Of a stretch of DNA of 63,270 bases, positions 1-8,794 are shown piece after piece. The notes under the pieces are model-generated. The model was not told the origin of the DNA, made no database searches, and worked only from the letters and a program-made list of their open reading frames with translations. Location of the stretch: NCBI GenBank assembly GCA_030145625.1, contig JAQYVF010000018.1, positions 1 to 63,270 on the forward strand. Reading direction: 5' to 3'. The stretch's first letter is position 1. Each line of letters opens with the position of its first letter. A program made the position numbers and the translations under genes. This stretch comes from Desulfocapsa sp. GTDB lineage: Bacteria; Desulfobacterota; Desulfobulbia; Desulfobulbales; Desulfocapsaceae.

Positions 1-55
1 CCTCTTTTGGGGTGGTAACCGGCAGAATCAGGAATACAATCAGAGAGGGATGATT

Positions 56-1070
56 ATGAAAGTGATCGATCTAGAACCAACATATTACGACACTTACTGT
101 CACTGCCTTGAAGACTGGTCTGATGAAATGACTGAGGCAAGTAACCATAGGCCACCTTGCAAAATTGCCTTTTCGCCCAAACTCTTCGTTATGAGATGAA
201 TATTATCCTCGGAATATCAAATATATGCACCACAAGGGTACTTGTACCAGTAGTTAGGGTGATTCTTGCAGGGCACCTGCGGTAAAATTTTTCTCATGCC
301 TCGATTTTGAACGAAAATTCTAATTTTTCAAGGTACCCCATAAAGAATGCTGGTACCAAAAACACAAACAAAAAGGTCTGAGAGTCAAGCTTGTACTTGA
401 AAAAGAAGGCATAGTGGCTGGAATGATCCAATACCTGCCTGTTGAAGAATCAGTTATTGACGGAAAAGGACTTTATTTTATTCCTTGTATTTGGGTACAT
501 GGAAACAAAAATGGTATCGGTGATTTTCAAGGTAAAGGCCTAGGAACAGCATTGCTTAAGGCAGCTGAAAATGATGCAAAAAATATGGGCGCGAAAGGCA
601 TGGCAGCATGGGGATTACGACTGCCTTTTTGGATGAAAGCATCCTGGTTTAAAAAACATGGATATCAGGAAGCAGACAAGGATTTCCTGAAACTTTTAGT
701 TTGGAAACCATTTTCAGACGATGCGAGCCAACCACACTGGATTCATCCCAGAAAAAAGGTTCAGAAAATTTCAGAGAAAGTGACGGTAACTGCATTTATT
801 TATGGTTGGTGTCCCGCTCAAAATATTGTTTTTGAACGGGACAAAAGAGCAAGTATGGAATTCGGTGACAAGGTAGTCTTTACAAGCCTAGACACCTCTG
901 ATCGAGAAGTATTTCTGGAATCGGGAATTTCAGATGGAATTTTTATTGATGGGGAGCAAATATCGACAGGCCCACCATTATCCTATGATAAAATTCTAAA
1001 AAAGATCGCAAAGAAAGTTAAGAAAAAGAAAACTGTGATCAAAGATAAGAGTTCGAGCAAAAAAAATTAA
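56..1070 (+). pseudogene. GNAT acetyltransferase with C-terminal YoaP domain, split by a MITE
   Basis: Bases 56-149 encode an N-terminus starting MKVIDLEPTYYDTY with a good ribosome binding site (GAGAGGGA, 42-49). The reading continues after the inserted element at about 342 (KECWYQKHKQKGLRVK) and runs to TAA at 1070. Removing the 188-bp element and one 5-bp duplication gives a continuous protein of about 273 residues: an acetyltransferase domain (acetyl-CoA loop near the GKGLGTAL segment) followed by a YoaP-like domain containing GWCPAQN. The 193-bp insertion shifts the frame and adds stops, so the protein is broken. A GTG at 414 could restart translation of the C-terminal 218 residues, but it would lack about 55 N-terminal residues. 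The substrate is unknown. The disruption is seen directly; the family assignment comes from recognition. Confidence 0.85.
150..337 (+). mobile_element. MITE-like palindromic element, copy 1 (with 48-bp internal insert)
   Basis: This copy begins GGCCACCTTG and ends CAAGGTACC. It is flanked by perfect 5-bp direct repeats CCATA (145-149 and 338-342). It matches the other three copies except for 48 extra bases at 228-275 in the loop region and a decayed left central arm. It interrupts the GNAT-YoaP gene; excision together with one CCATA exactly restores that reading frame, which proves insertion into a formerly intact gene. It has no coding capacity, so it must have been mobilised by a transposase encoded elsewhere (inference). 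Confidence 0.92.
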
Positions 1071-1113
1071 TGAAGAATGATCCCAAATATTTAGAAGCAA
1101 AAGGAGTTTTCAT

Positions 1114-2997
1114 ATGATTAGTCGACAGATCTCGCAAAGAGTGAAAGTTCTGATCATTCTCTTGCTGGTGGTTGCCTGTTTTTCTCTCACCTATTTTTTT
1201 CATCATGTGCTCGGCTCCGGCAGAGTCGTGACCCATTTCTACTATATCCCCATAATTCTCGCCGCCCTCTGGTGGCACCGCAAAGGACTCATTGTCTCTC
1301 TGATTTTGGCCGCATTCCTTGTATTCAGCAGTTATTTGTCCAGAGACCACTCCTTAAACATCAATGATTACCTGCGGGCCTGCTTGTTTATCTCCATTGC
1401 TTCAATTGTCGCTTTATTGAGTGAGAGGATTCAACAGTCCAAGCAAAATCTTTGTGAAAGTGAAGCCCGCTACAGGTCATTGTTTGATAATATGAATCTC
1501 GGCGTTGCCATATACCGTGTTAAAGATAACGGAAACCGATTTGTTATTCACGATTTCAATCAAGCCGCCCAAACCATTGACCAGATCAGTCACGATCAGG
1601 TTGTCGGAAAGGAACTGCTATCGGTTTTTCCGGGAGCAAAAGACTCTGGCCTCTATGAAGCCATGCAGGGAGTCTTGCGAACCGGGGTCGCAACGTATCA
1701 GGGAGTTCGTCATTACAAAGATCAGAGAATAAACGGTTGGCGGGAAATCTTCGTCTACAGGCTACCAAACGGCGAGGTCGTTATCGTATACAAGGACCAA
1801 ACCAGCCAAAAACGGAACGAGGAAAAGATGCAGCAATTGGCCTCAATCGTGGAATCCTCCAATGATGCCATTGTTGCCATGGAACTTGACGGCAGCGTAA
1901 CCAGTTGGAATCCTGCCGCCGAAAAGATCTACGGCTATGCTGCAGGTGAGATCCTCGGTAAGTTAATTCTTCATCTGATCCCGCCTGAACTGCACAGGCA
2001 GACCTTGAACGCCCTGGACATGATTGCCCAGAATAGGAGAGTAGAATCCTTCGAATCGCAACGAATCAGAAAAGACGGTTCACCGTTTGACGTTTCGGTC
2101 ACCATGTCACCGGTCTTTGATATAAGCGGGCAGGTAGTGGCGGCCTCGATCATCGTTCACGACATCAGCAAACGAAAGAGAATGGAAGAGGCATTACAAT
2201 CCGCTCACGAGCATCTTGAACAGCAAGTCCTGAAAAGGACGGAACAACTGTCTCTTACCAACGAAGAACTACGTACTGAAATACAGCATAGAAAACAGGT
2301 AGAAGATGATCTGTATAAGAGCAATGAACAAATAAAGTTATTTTCCTATAGAGTGTTGCATGATCTGAAAAGTCCGACCGTTACTCTCCGTGGTCTGACA
2401 AATCTCCTGCAAAAGAAATACAGCGGGGTACTCCACGAAAAAGGCGCGCAGTTCTGTGAACAGATCATCAAAGGAGCCGACCAGATAGCCTCACTGGTTG
2501 AAAAAGTGAACCAGTTCATTGCCACCAGAGAATCGCCGCTAACTCTTGAAGAAATCCCGGTGAAAGAATTATTTCAGATAAACAGAAATGAGTTTGCCGA
2601 TCGGCTCAAGGAGCGACGGATTGACCTGCGGGAGGAAGAAACCGAGGCTGCGATCAGGGGGGATCGCTTGGCGCTCATACGGGTTTTGAGGAATTTCGTT
2701 GAAAATGCAATAAAATATGGGGGAGATTCACTCTCGACTATTCAGCTTGGCTACCACTCCACTGATGATCTTCATGTGCTATCGGTCCGTGATAATGGCA
2801 TGGGGGTCAGAAGTGAAAACGTGCAACGGATATTCGGTCTGTTCGAGCGTGACCAGCCCTCGTCAACGATTGAAGGTACCGGCCTGGGACTGGCCATTGT
2901 CAAGGAAATTGCTGAACAGCATCATGGTACCGCCTGGTTGGAAAGTACACCTGAGGTTGAGACAACTTTTTATTTTTCTGTTGCCAAAGACCTTTAA
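1114..2997 (+). CDS. Membrane PAS-domain sensor histidine kinase
   Basis: This 627-residue protein has about four N-terminal membrane helices (residues 10-105). Two PAS domains follow (about 113-230 and 237-350; the second contains SNDAIVAMELDGSVTSWNPA), then a coiled coil to about 400. The dimerisation/phosphoacceptor helix has the box FSYRVLHDLKSP with the candidate phospho-His near residue 416. A C-terminal HATPase domain shows an N box (NFVENAIKYGG) and a G box (GTGLGLAIVKEIAEQHHG). There is no receiver domain and no adjacent response regulator, so it is an orphan kinase that must signal to a partner elsewhere. The start is supported by AAGGAG at 1101-1106. The sensed signal is unknown. 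It lies 43 bp after the broken acetyltransferase gene. Confidence 0.9.
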   Translation: MISRQISQRVKVLIILLLVVACFSLTYFFHHVLGSGRVVTHFYYIPIILAALWWHRKGLIVSLILAAFLVFSSYLSRDHSLNINDYLRACLFISIASIVALLSERIQQSKQNLCESEARYRSLFDNMNLGVAIYRVKDNGNRFVIHDFNQAAQTIDQISHDQVVGKELLSVFPGAKDSGLYEAMQGVLRTGVATYQGVRHYKDQRINGWREIFVYRLPNGEVVIVYKDQTSQKRNEEKMQQLASIVESSNDAIVAMELDGSVTSWNPAAEKIYGYAAGEILGKLILHLIPPELHRQTLNALDMIAQNRRVESFESQRIRKDGSPFDVSVTMSPVFDISGQVVAASIIVHDISKRKRMEEALQSAHEHLEQQVLKRTEQLSLTNEELRTEIQHRKQVEDDLYKSNEQIKLFSYRVLHDLKSPTVTLRGLTNLLQKKYSGVLHEKGAQFCEQIIKGADQIASLVEKVNQFIATRESPLTLEEIPVKELFQINRNEFADRLKERRIDLREEETEAAIRGDRLALIRVLRNFVENAIKYGGDSLSTIQLGYHSTDDLHVLSVRDNGMGVRSENVQRIFGLFERDQPSSTIEGTGLGLAIVKEIAEQHHGTAWLESTPEVETTFYFSVAKDL

Positions 2998-3755
2998 CAC
3001 CCTCTTGGGAAACGGACAAACCAACAACCCTCAGAGCCAGCCAAGCATATCGGCAAAAAAGAGGACTGAGATAACTCATTAAAATAATATTCTTTCAGGA
3101 GAGTCTATTCTCATTTATAACCTGACCAACCTTTTGTGGTAAAAGGGTATTCTTAATCGTTTTGTATTCTAAATAACACTATTCTGGTAACAAGCGAATT
3201 CCACCTGTATGCAAAACAATCGAGGTTAAGCAAATAAACAACAAAAGAATTCTTGCTTTTTCAACTTGAGACTGATACTCGTTAACTTATTGGCGATAAA
3301 GTTATTAAATGCAAAATTAACACCAGAGCCATCAAATAGCCGAAGCCACTGATAAGACAATATTTTTCCCATAATTGCAGACATAGCCCAAACTGTGTTA
3401 TACTTCAACTGTTAGTTGCGTAACAAAATAAATCAATTTTCTACCATATCAAACTTCGGGTACACATATTCTAAAGTAAACTTAAAACGGTGCTGCGTCA
3501 TTCGTTTTCCCTAAAATTAAATAATATACGATTACTATTCAAACTCAGCCAAACTAGAAGCAATCCAGGCAGCACATTGATATCTCACACTCATTCAGTT
3601 CATCACAGTGTCATTCCCACCTAGGCGGGAATGACACTGTGATGAACTGAAGATTAGCGGTATTCTGAAATTAATAAGACACTATCCAATACATCTCACC
3701 GGAAAGCCGAAACAACCGGCTGCAGATAAATTCAACCCTCATTTACAGGTGCAAC
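2998..3755. other. 758-bp intergenic region
   Basis: This AT-rich stretch has no convincing gene. A 60-codon open frame on the minus strand (3226-3408) has no ribosome binding site and an unremarkable translation. The only clear structure is the long palindrome at 3594-3651, listed separately. Confidence 0.6.
3594..3651. repeat. Long perfect inverted repeat (REP-like hairpin)
   Basis: Two perfectly complementary 25-base arms (3594-3618 and 3627-3651) surround the 8-base centre ACCTAGGC. The core GTCATTCCC...GGGAATGAC resembles the widespread proteobacterial extragenic palindromes built on TCATTCCCGC. No T-run follows, so it is more likely a dispersed REP-type sequence than a simple terminator. 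It is the only copy in this window. Confidence 0.8.
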
Positions 3756-4253
3756 ATGAACAAATACTGGCCTAAGTTAATAGAGCTCTTTGACAGCGAA
3801 GATGGTTCACTTCCCGATGTATTCATTGATGAATTAAGCGGAGATCAAGTTTGTTCGATCTACTCTTGGATCATGTCTCAAGCCACAATATATGATGAGC
3901 CAACATTGTGGCATAACGCAGAAGGAAAATCCTTGCCAATTAAGTCAATTGAGCAGCCCGCTCGTGCTGTAGTCAGTGGCGATGTCGTTCAATTTCGCCA
4001 TGGCCTGACAAACCTTCAGATTGCAGGTGTCGAGCTACTTGGCCTGACCATTTGCATTTCTTCCGACCAGATCAGTTTTGATTACCAAACGGGAGATGAC
4101 TGGGATGCCCCCCAGGTTGCAGCATTTCTTGAGCTTCTTGCAGGTGTAATCCGATTAGCACCAGAGGCTACAATCACACACCAGTTCGAGGGATCCAACA
4201 AGAACACGCCTGGCTTCACAGAGACAGTTCATGAGTATATCCATAGCAACTAA
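3756..4253 (+). CDS. Hypothetical protein
   Basis: This is a 165-residue soluble, acidic protein starting MNKYWPKLIELFDSEDGSLP. I do not recognise the family. It has no signal peptide, membrane helix or metal motif. The composition and alternating beta/alpha look (for example RHGLTNLQIAGVELLGLTI) suggest a small globular cytoplasmic protein. The coding call rests on length, normal composition and an ATG at 3756. The gene stands alone, with more than 290 bp of non-coding sequence on each side, so the neighbours give no clue. A small immunity- or chaperone-like role is possible but unsupported. Confidence 0.6.
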   Translation: MNKYWPKLIELFDSEDGSLPDVFIDELSGDQVCSIYSWIMSQATIYDEPTLWHNAEGKSLPIKSIEQPARAVVSGDVVQFRHGLTNLQIAGVELLGLTICISSDQISFDYQTGDDWDAPQVAAFLELLAGVIRLAPEATITHQFEGSNKNTPGFTETVHEYIHSN

Positions 4254-4491
4254 TTGGGCATCCAAAAACTTTTCCCCACATGCAAAAGGTTACACACTTT
4301 AACCCTATCTCCTGATAAGCCCGGTCTGCCAAAAAACGAAGAACGCCCCTCCACCCCTTAGGGGCCACTACCCGATCCTTTGAAAAGAATGCCTGGCACC
4401 TGGTAACATCATTAAAATGAAATAGAGCCTTATCAAATTGTTCATGTTGCGCTAGTCATCTCTCAATTTAGCGATATTCAATATTCTTCAC

Positions 4492-4538
4492 TTGTAAAAT
4501 TTCCCCCACCCGTTATATTGAATGAATATTCAATCAAT
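4492..4538 (+). promoter_or_regulatory. Promoter and TetR-type operator upstream of the 4552 regulator
   Basis: A candidate promoter, TTGTAA (4492-4497), 16-bp spacer, TATATT (4514-4519), overlaps a 22-bp near-perfect palindrome at 4517-4538 with arms ATTGAATGAAT and ATTCAATCAAT (one mismatched pair in 11). Palindromes of this size and A/T-rich type are typical of TetR-family operators. Its position over the -10 box, 13 bp before the start codon, predicts autorepression (inference). Confidence 0.6.
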
Positions 4539-4551
4539 AAAGGGAAGACTT

Positions 4552-5160
4552 ATGCCTAGAAGCAAAAAACTCAGTGACGCAATGAAAGAAGAGCGAAGAG
4601 AAAAAATTCTCAAGGGCGCACTTCGTCTATTTGCTACCAGAGGACTGGCAGGAACAAAAATATCGGATATCGCAATGGAGACAGGTATGGCCCAGGGCCT
4701 GGTCTATCATTATTACCGGTCAAAAGATGATATTTATACAGACTTGATCTCTACAGCGTTTGAAAAACTCACCTATGCATGCCGTGAACTAGAGAAGTTA
4801 CCTCTGTCTCCTGCGGAAAAAATCCAACGAGCCCTTGAGGGCTTAATAAAAAGTTTCTGGCATAACAATCATACAGCGTTCAATTACTTATTAATCGCAC
4901 AGGCTACGGCCACTGACACCCTTCCGGAAAAGCTTAAGAAGAGCATTCATCGCCAAAACAAACTTCCCTATAGTGTGATTGAGGATATCATAAAAAAAGG
5001 ACAAAAAGATGACATGGTATGGGAAGGCGACCCTCAACAACTTGCTATTTTATTCTGGAGCATAATAAAGGGATTAGCAATTCATCGCTCAAGCCATAAA
5101 GATACAACCATTGAACCAGACATACATGCCATTAAGCGTATGTTCCTAAAAAGGATCTGA
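4552..5160 (+). CDS. TetR/AcrR family transcriptional regulator
   Basis: This 202-residue DNA-binding repressor has an N-terminal TetR helix-turn-helix (TKISDIAMETGMAQGLVYHYYRSKDDIY, about residues 30-60) and a variable ligand-binding C-terminal half. I chose ATG 4552 (MPRSKKLSD) because AAAGGGAAG lies 6 bases upstream. An ATG at 4522 is in frame but falls inside the operator and has no ribosome binding site. The next gene, a broken alpha/beta hydrolase, begins only 9 bp after the stop, so the two probably formed one operon controlled by the palindrome at 4517-4538. The inducer is unknown. Confidence 0.9.
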   Translation: MPRSKKLSDAMKEERREKILKGALRLFATRGLAGTKISDIAMETGMAQGLVYHYYRSKDDIYTDLISTAFEKLTYACRELEKLPLSPAEKIQRALEGLIKSFWHNNHTAFNYLLIAQATATDTLPEKLKKSIHRQNKLPYSVIEDIIKKGQKDDMVWEGDPQQLAILFWSIIKGLAIHRSSHKDTTIEPDIHAIKRMFLKRI

Positions 5161-5169
5161 CACATAGAC

Positions 5170-6030
5170 ATGACAACAACTGATATCCCAAAAACTGTGC
5201 AAACAGTTCAAGGTTAAATTGAATATGCTGAATATGGCAGTGGGCCGACTGTGCTTTGTATCCATGGAGCAATGGGAGGATATGACCAATCCCTGACCCT
5301 GGGAAGAGCAATTGGCCCTCCCGGTTATCGATACATCGGAGTTTCGAGACCAGGTTATCTTGGCACATCTATAAAAATGGGAAAAAAGCCTGAGGCTCAG
5401 GCAGATTTACACGCGGCCCTCCTTGATAAACTCAACATTGTTGATGTCATAGTAATGGCTATATCAGGAGGCGGACCAAGTGCTCTCCATTTCTCACATC
5501 GTCACAGCAAACGATGCCGAAAACTGATTTTATGTTCTACTGTTGCAGGGCCAACCAAACAAGAGATCCCGTTATCCTTTTATCTCATGACAATGTTAGC
5601 CCGTGTTAAACCGCTCATGAAATACCTCCAGAAAAAAACGAAACAAAATATCGAAAGGTCATTGTCTCGCTTAATAAAAAATCAAGAATTATTACAAAAA
5701 ACCTTAGAAAACGAAGAGGTAATGCAACTCTTCAAGGTGATCCTCATTGGTAGTTTTGATAACATTGACAAACGCATCCAAGGAACAAAAAATGATATAA
5801 GAATTAGCAACACTTGCTCTTATCCACTACAGGACATTGATCTTCCGGCTCTCATTATCCATGGGACACATGACCCTCTTCTTCCCTTTGAGCAAAATGG
5901 AAAACGCCTTGCCTCCGAAATTTCAAATGCGCATTTGTATGCCTTACAAGACGGGGGACATTCGGCAATATTTTCTCATAACAAACAGGTACGAAAAGCT
6001 GTGGCTGAATTTGTTCAATGTGAATGCTAA
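5170..6030 (+). pseudogene. Alpha/beta hydrolase with an in-frame stop at codon 16
   Basis: The frame opens at ATG 5170 (MTTTDIPKTVQTVQG), meets TAA at 5215-5217, then continues without break as IEYAEYGSGPTVLCIHGAMGG to 6030. The downstream part is a full alpha/beta hydrolase: oxyanion HG motif (CIHGAMGG), nucleophile elbow AISGGG (Ser), acid HGTHDPL (Asp) and catalytic His in GGHSAIF. The residues before and after the stop belong to the same first beta hairpin, so the TAA looks like a single-base nonsense change, for example from AAA. A GTG at 5251 could start a shortened product, but it would lose the first strands. Sequencing error or recoding cannot be excluded. It probably shares the TetR operon. 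Confidence 0.75.
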
Positions 6031-6172
6031 CAATTAAAATTCAAGATATAAACACTGAGACAGACACGACCAAAACAAGAAACAAGAGGACAAGAAGACG
6101 ATTAAGCGACCTGACTAACCACCCATTTCTTGCCATTGGTTAAGCACAGAATAGACGAACAAGGAACCTATT

Positions 6173-7124
6173 ATGATTGATGTGAAAAATATATGGTCAG
6201 CGTATAAACGAATAAAACCCTTTGTTCGAAAAACACCTTTGGAGTACTCAAGGGTTCTGAGTGAGATCACTCATGGAGATGTCTTTCTCAAAATGGAATG
6301 CTGGCAACATACGGGCAGTTTTAAGCCCCAGGGGGGCATTTAATTGCCTTCAGCAGCTCACTCATGAGCAGAAACGACGAGGAGTTGTCGCCCCGACTGC
6401 AGGAAATCACGGCATTGGTCTTTCATATGCCGCGAACATTCTTGGAGTACCTGCACACATTTTTTTACCGGAAAATTGTGACCCGATGACAATAGAAGTC
6501 TTAAAAAGCCTTAAGGCAAATATTTCACTGTTTCCAGATATTGAAACGGCGCGAATCGAAGCGTTAAAATCTGCTGAAACAGAGAACTTGAGTTTTATAT
6601 CCGCATACAATGAAAAAGGGATGATTACCGGAGGAGGGTCGATTGGCCTTGAGATCCTTCAGGAACTCAGCGATGTTGATATCGTGGTGGTATGCGTTGG
6701 TGGAGGTGGCCTTATCTCCGGCATTGCGAGCGTGTTGAAAGCCAACAATCCGTCAATAGAAATATGGGGTGCCCAAACGGAGAACAGCCCAACATTTGTT
6801 CGTTGGTTCGAAGCCAGGAAGATCATTCCGGTAACACTGAAACCATCCATCGCCCCTGGTCTCAGCGGCATAATAGAACCGGAAACGATGACATTTCCGA
6901 TTATTCGAGATCATGTGGATAAAATGATCGCAGTAAGTGAAGATGATTTGGTTGAGGGAATGAGATTTATGATGAAACACCACCAACAGGTTGTTGAGCC
7001 TTCAGGCATTGCAGCCGTATCAGCTATCATGCGTAAGGCAAACACCTTTCCCAAGAAAAAAATAGCCGTTATAGTAACAGGTCGAAACGTTTCCTATACT
7101 GAATTCAGCTCCCTGGTAAACTGA
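6173..7124 (+). pseudogene. PLP-dependent threonine/serine dehydratase-like gene, frameshifted
   Basis: Translation from ATG 6173 (ribosome site AAGGA, 6161-6165) gives MIDVKNIWSAYKRIKPFVRK..., through LKMECWQHTGSFKP, then runs into a stop. The family continues GSFKPRGAFN, and that sequence is present one frame away. One extra C in the CCCC run at 6326-6329 explains the shift. The remainder (to 7124) has the usual fold-type II features, including the AGNHGIGLSYAA loop and the glycine-rich phosphate-binding GGGGLISG. The lesion falls right after the Schiff-base lysine (SFK), so neither fragment could be active alone. The full gene would be about 316 codons, normal for this family. The exact amino-acid substrate is uncertain. 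Confidence 0.8.
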
Positions 7125-7278
7125 AGCATCAAGTTCAATCAGCAACTATGATAAAAAGATAAATGAGTATATAAGACAGTATCAAAAAAGGTTGGGCGTA
7201 GAATTAACCGACTTACACGCTCAAAACATTTTGTCGCTATATCAGAGGCATATAAAAATCGCAACAGGAGTAGCCGTC

Positions 7279-8343
7279 ATGAAACATCTTGCGTTCATTT
7301 TCGCCCTTCTTTTCCTATCATACCCGCCTATTGGACACTCAAGTCCTAATAGTGTCACAACAACAGAGAATTCCGCTCTCATCTGGCCTGCCGGTCTGCC
7401 AATCTATGATCACGTCATAATTGTTGTCGAGGAAAACAAAGATTACGAAGAGATCATCGGCCACTCCAATGCTCCTTATATCAACAACCTGCTCAAGAAA
7501 GAGGGAGCCAACTTCACACAGATGTATGGTGAGGAACATTATAGTCAGGGTAACTATTTCTGGCTGTTTTCAGGCGACAATCAGACCGTCGGCTTCACCG
7601 ATCATGTTCCCTCTGCAAAGAATCATCCCCACTACCCGTTTAGGACAAGCAATCTTGGTGAACAGCTCATTAAAAAGGGGCTATCATTTAAGGGTTATGC
7701 GGAAAGCCTGCCTGAAATCGGTTTTAGTGGTGAAAAGGGCTCTGACGGCCTTTATGCAAGAAAACATGTCCCTTGGATCAGTTTTGCCAACGTACCCAAT
7801 GGCACAACGGTTGGCACATCATCCAACCTCAGATTTTCGGACTTTCCTTCCGATCCCTCTCTGTATCACACCCTGCCCACAGTAGCCTTTGTTATCCCCA
7901 ATCTGGACAACGACATGCACAACGGCCCCATCACTCAAAGCGTTGCAACAGGCGACCAATGGCTGCGGAAGAATATCAATCCATACTATCAGTGGGCCAA
8001 GGATCACAACAGCCTGCTCATCCTCACATTCGATGAAAACGATGACAAGAGGGGCTACCGAGGACTGACAAATCCCTTGGTGGACCCACAGTCCTGTATC
8101 GGCGAGGGACGGGATGAAGAGTACTGTGTTGACATGCAGAACCGTATTGTCACTATTTTTGCCGGGGCACATATCAAGCCCGGTGATTACCCCGAGGGTA
8201 AGGGCATCACCCATGTCAACATCCTGCGCACACTGGAAGCCATGTATGGATTGCCCAAAGCAGGCACCCAACAGGACAACGCAGCCGGAGGCGGAATCAG
8301 CGACGACTACATTATCACTGATGTCTTTGAGATAAACAAATAA
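7279..8343 (+). CDS. Secreted phosphoesterase-family protein (acid phosphatase/phospholipase C-like)
   Basis: This 354-residue protein begins with a clear signal peptide (MKHLAFIFALLFLSYPPIGHSS), so it acts outside the cytoplasmic membrane. The mature part belongs to the PF04185-type phosphoesterases: VIIVVEENKDYEEIIG with APYINNL near the N-terminus, the central HYSQGNYFWLFSG segment, VIPNLDNDMHNG, and LLILTFDENDD plus FAGAHIKPG near the end. These Asp/Glu/His clusters are the usual metal and catalytic residues. ATG 7279 was chosen over upstream in-frame starts because AGGAG lies at 7266-7270 and the signal peptide follows. Likely substrates are phosphate monoesters or phospholipids; the sequence does not decide between them. 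Confidence 0.85.
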   Translation: MKHLAFIFALLFLSYPPIGHSSPNSVTTTENSALIWPAGLPIYDHVIIVVEENKDYEEIIGHSNAPYINNLLKKEGANFTQMYGEEHYSQGNYFWLFSGDNQTVGFTDHVPSAKNHPHYPFRTSNLGEQLIKKGLSFKGYAESLPEIGFSGEKGSDGLYARKHVPWISFANVPNGTTVGTSSNLRFSDFPSDPSLYHTLPTVAFVIPNLDNDMHNGPITQSVATGDQWLRKNINPYYQWAKDHNSLLILTFDENDDKRGYRGLTNPLVDPQSCIGEGRDEEYCVDMQNRIVTIFAGAHIKPGDYPEGKGITHVNILRTLEAMYGLPKAGTQQDNAAGGGISDDYIITDVFEINK

Positions 8344-8413
8344 TAGCCCATCACATTCACTTAGACAGTTGCCATGAACCTGATAAAATTTAATATCATC
8401 GGAAGACAGCACT

Positions 8414-8758
8414 ATGGAAGTCATTCATTTAAAAGAACAGGGATCTAAAATACCAGACCTTTTCCAATACGACGTAATAGCAAAAATGAACAATCATAAT
8501 TTTACTCTCGTCAGGGTTAAAGAGAGGACTCTTGATTTTCATAGCCATCCTGATTCAGACGAAGTTTTCTTTATTGTAGAAGGAGAGATGAAATTAGAAT
8601 TCAGAGAGAAAACCGTCGAACTAAAAACAGGTGACATGTGTGTTGTGCCGAAAGGCACTGAACATCGTCCGATTTGCACCACAGAAGTTACCTGCCTGCT
8701 TATCGAAAAGGAAGGCACCTTAACCGCAGAGAACACTGGTGGAACATACAAGAACTAA
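8414..8758 (+). CDS. Small cupin-domain protein
   Basis: This single-domain cupin has 114 residues. Motif 1 reads HSHPDSDEVFFIVEGEM (two His and a Glu as metal ligands) and motif 2 contains GDMCVVPKGTEHRP (third His). It is predicted to be cytoplasmic. Such proteins bind a divalent metal and may be isomerases, dioxygenases or simple binding proteins; nothing here picks one. The racemase gene starts 36 bp after its stop, so the two are probably cotranscribed. Confidence 0.85.
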   Translation: MEVIHLKEQGSKIPDLFQYDVIAKMNNHNFTLVRVKERTLDFHSHPDSDEVFFIVEGEMKLEFREKTVELKTGDMCVVPKGTEHRPICTTEVTCLLIEKEGTLTAENTGGTYKN

Positions 8759-8794
8759 TTGACGTCACTGTCAAAAACAGGAACTGATACAAAA

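Noticed and set aside
3226-3408. 60-codon frame on the minus strand in the 758-bp gap
   Set aside because: No ribosome binding site, AT-biased random-looking product, no neighbour logic.
4328-4370. GCCCCT...AGGGGC hairpin as a terminator for the 3756 gene
   Set aside because: Only six pairs, no T-run, and nearly 100 bp past the stop; not strong enough to call.
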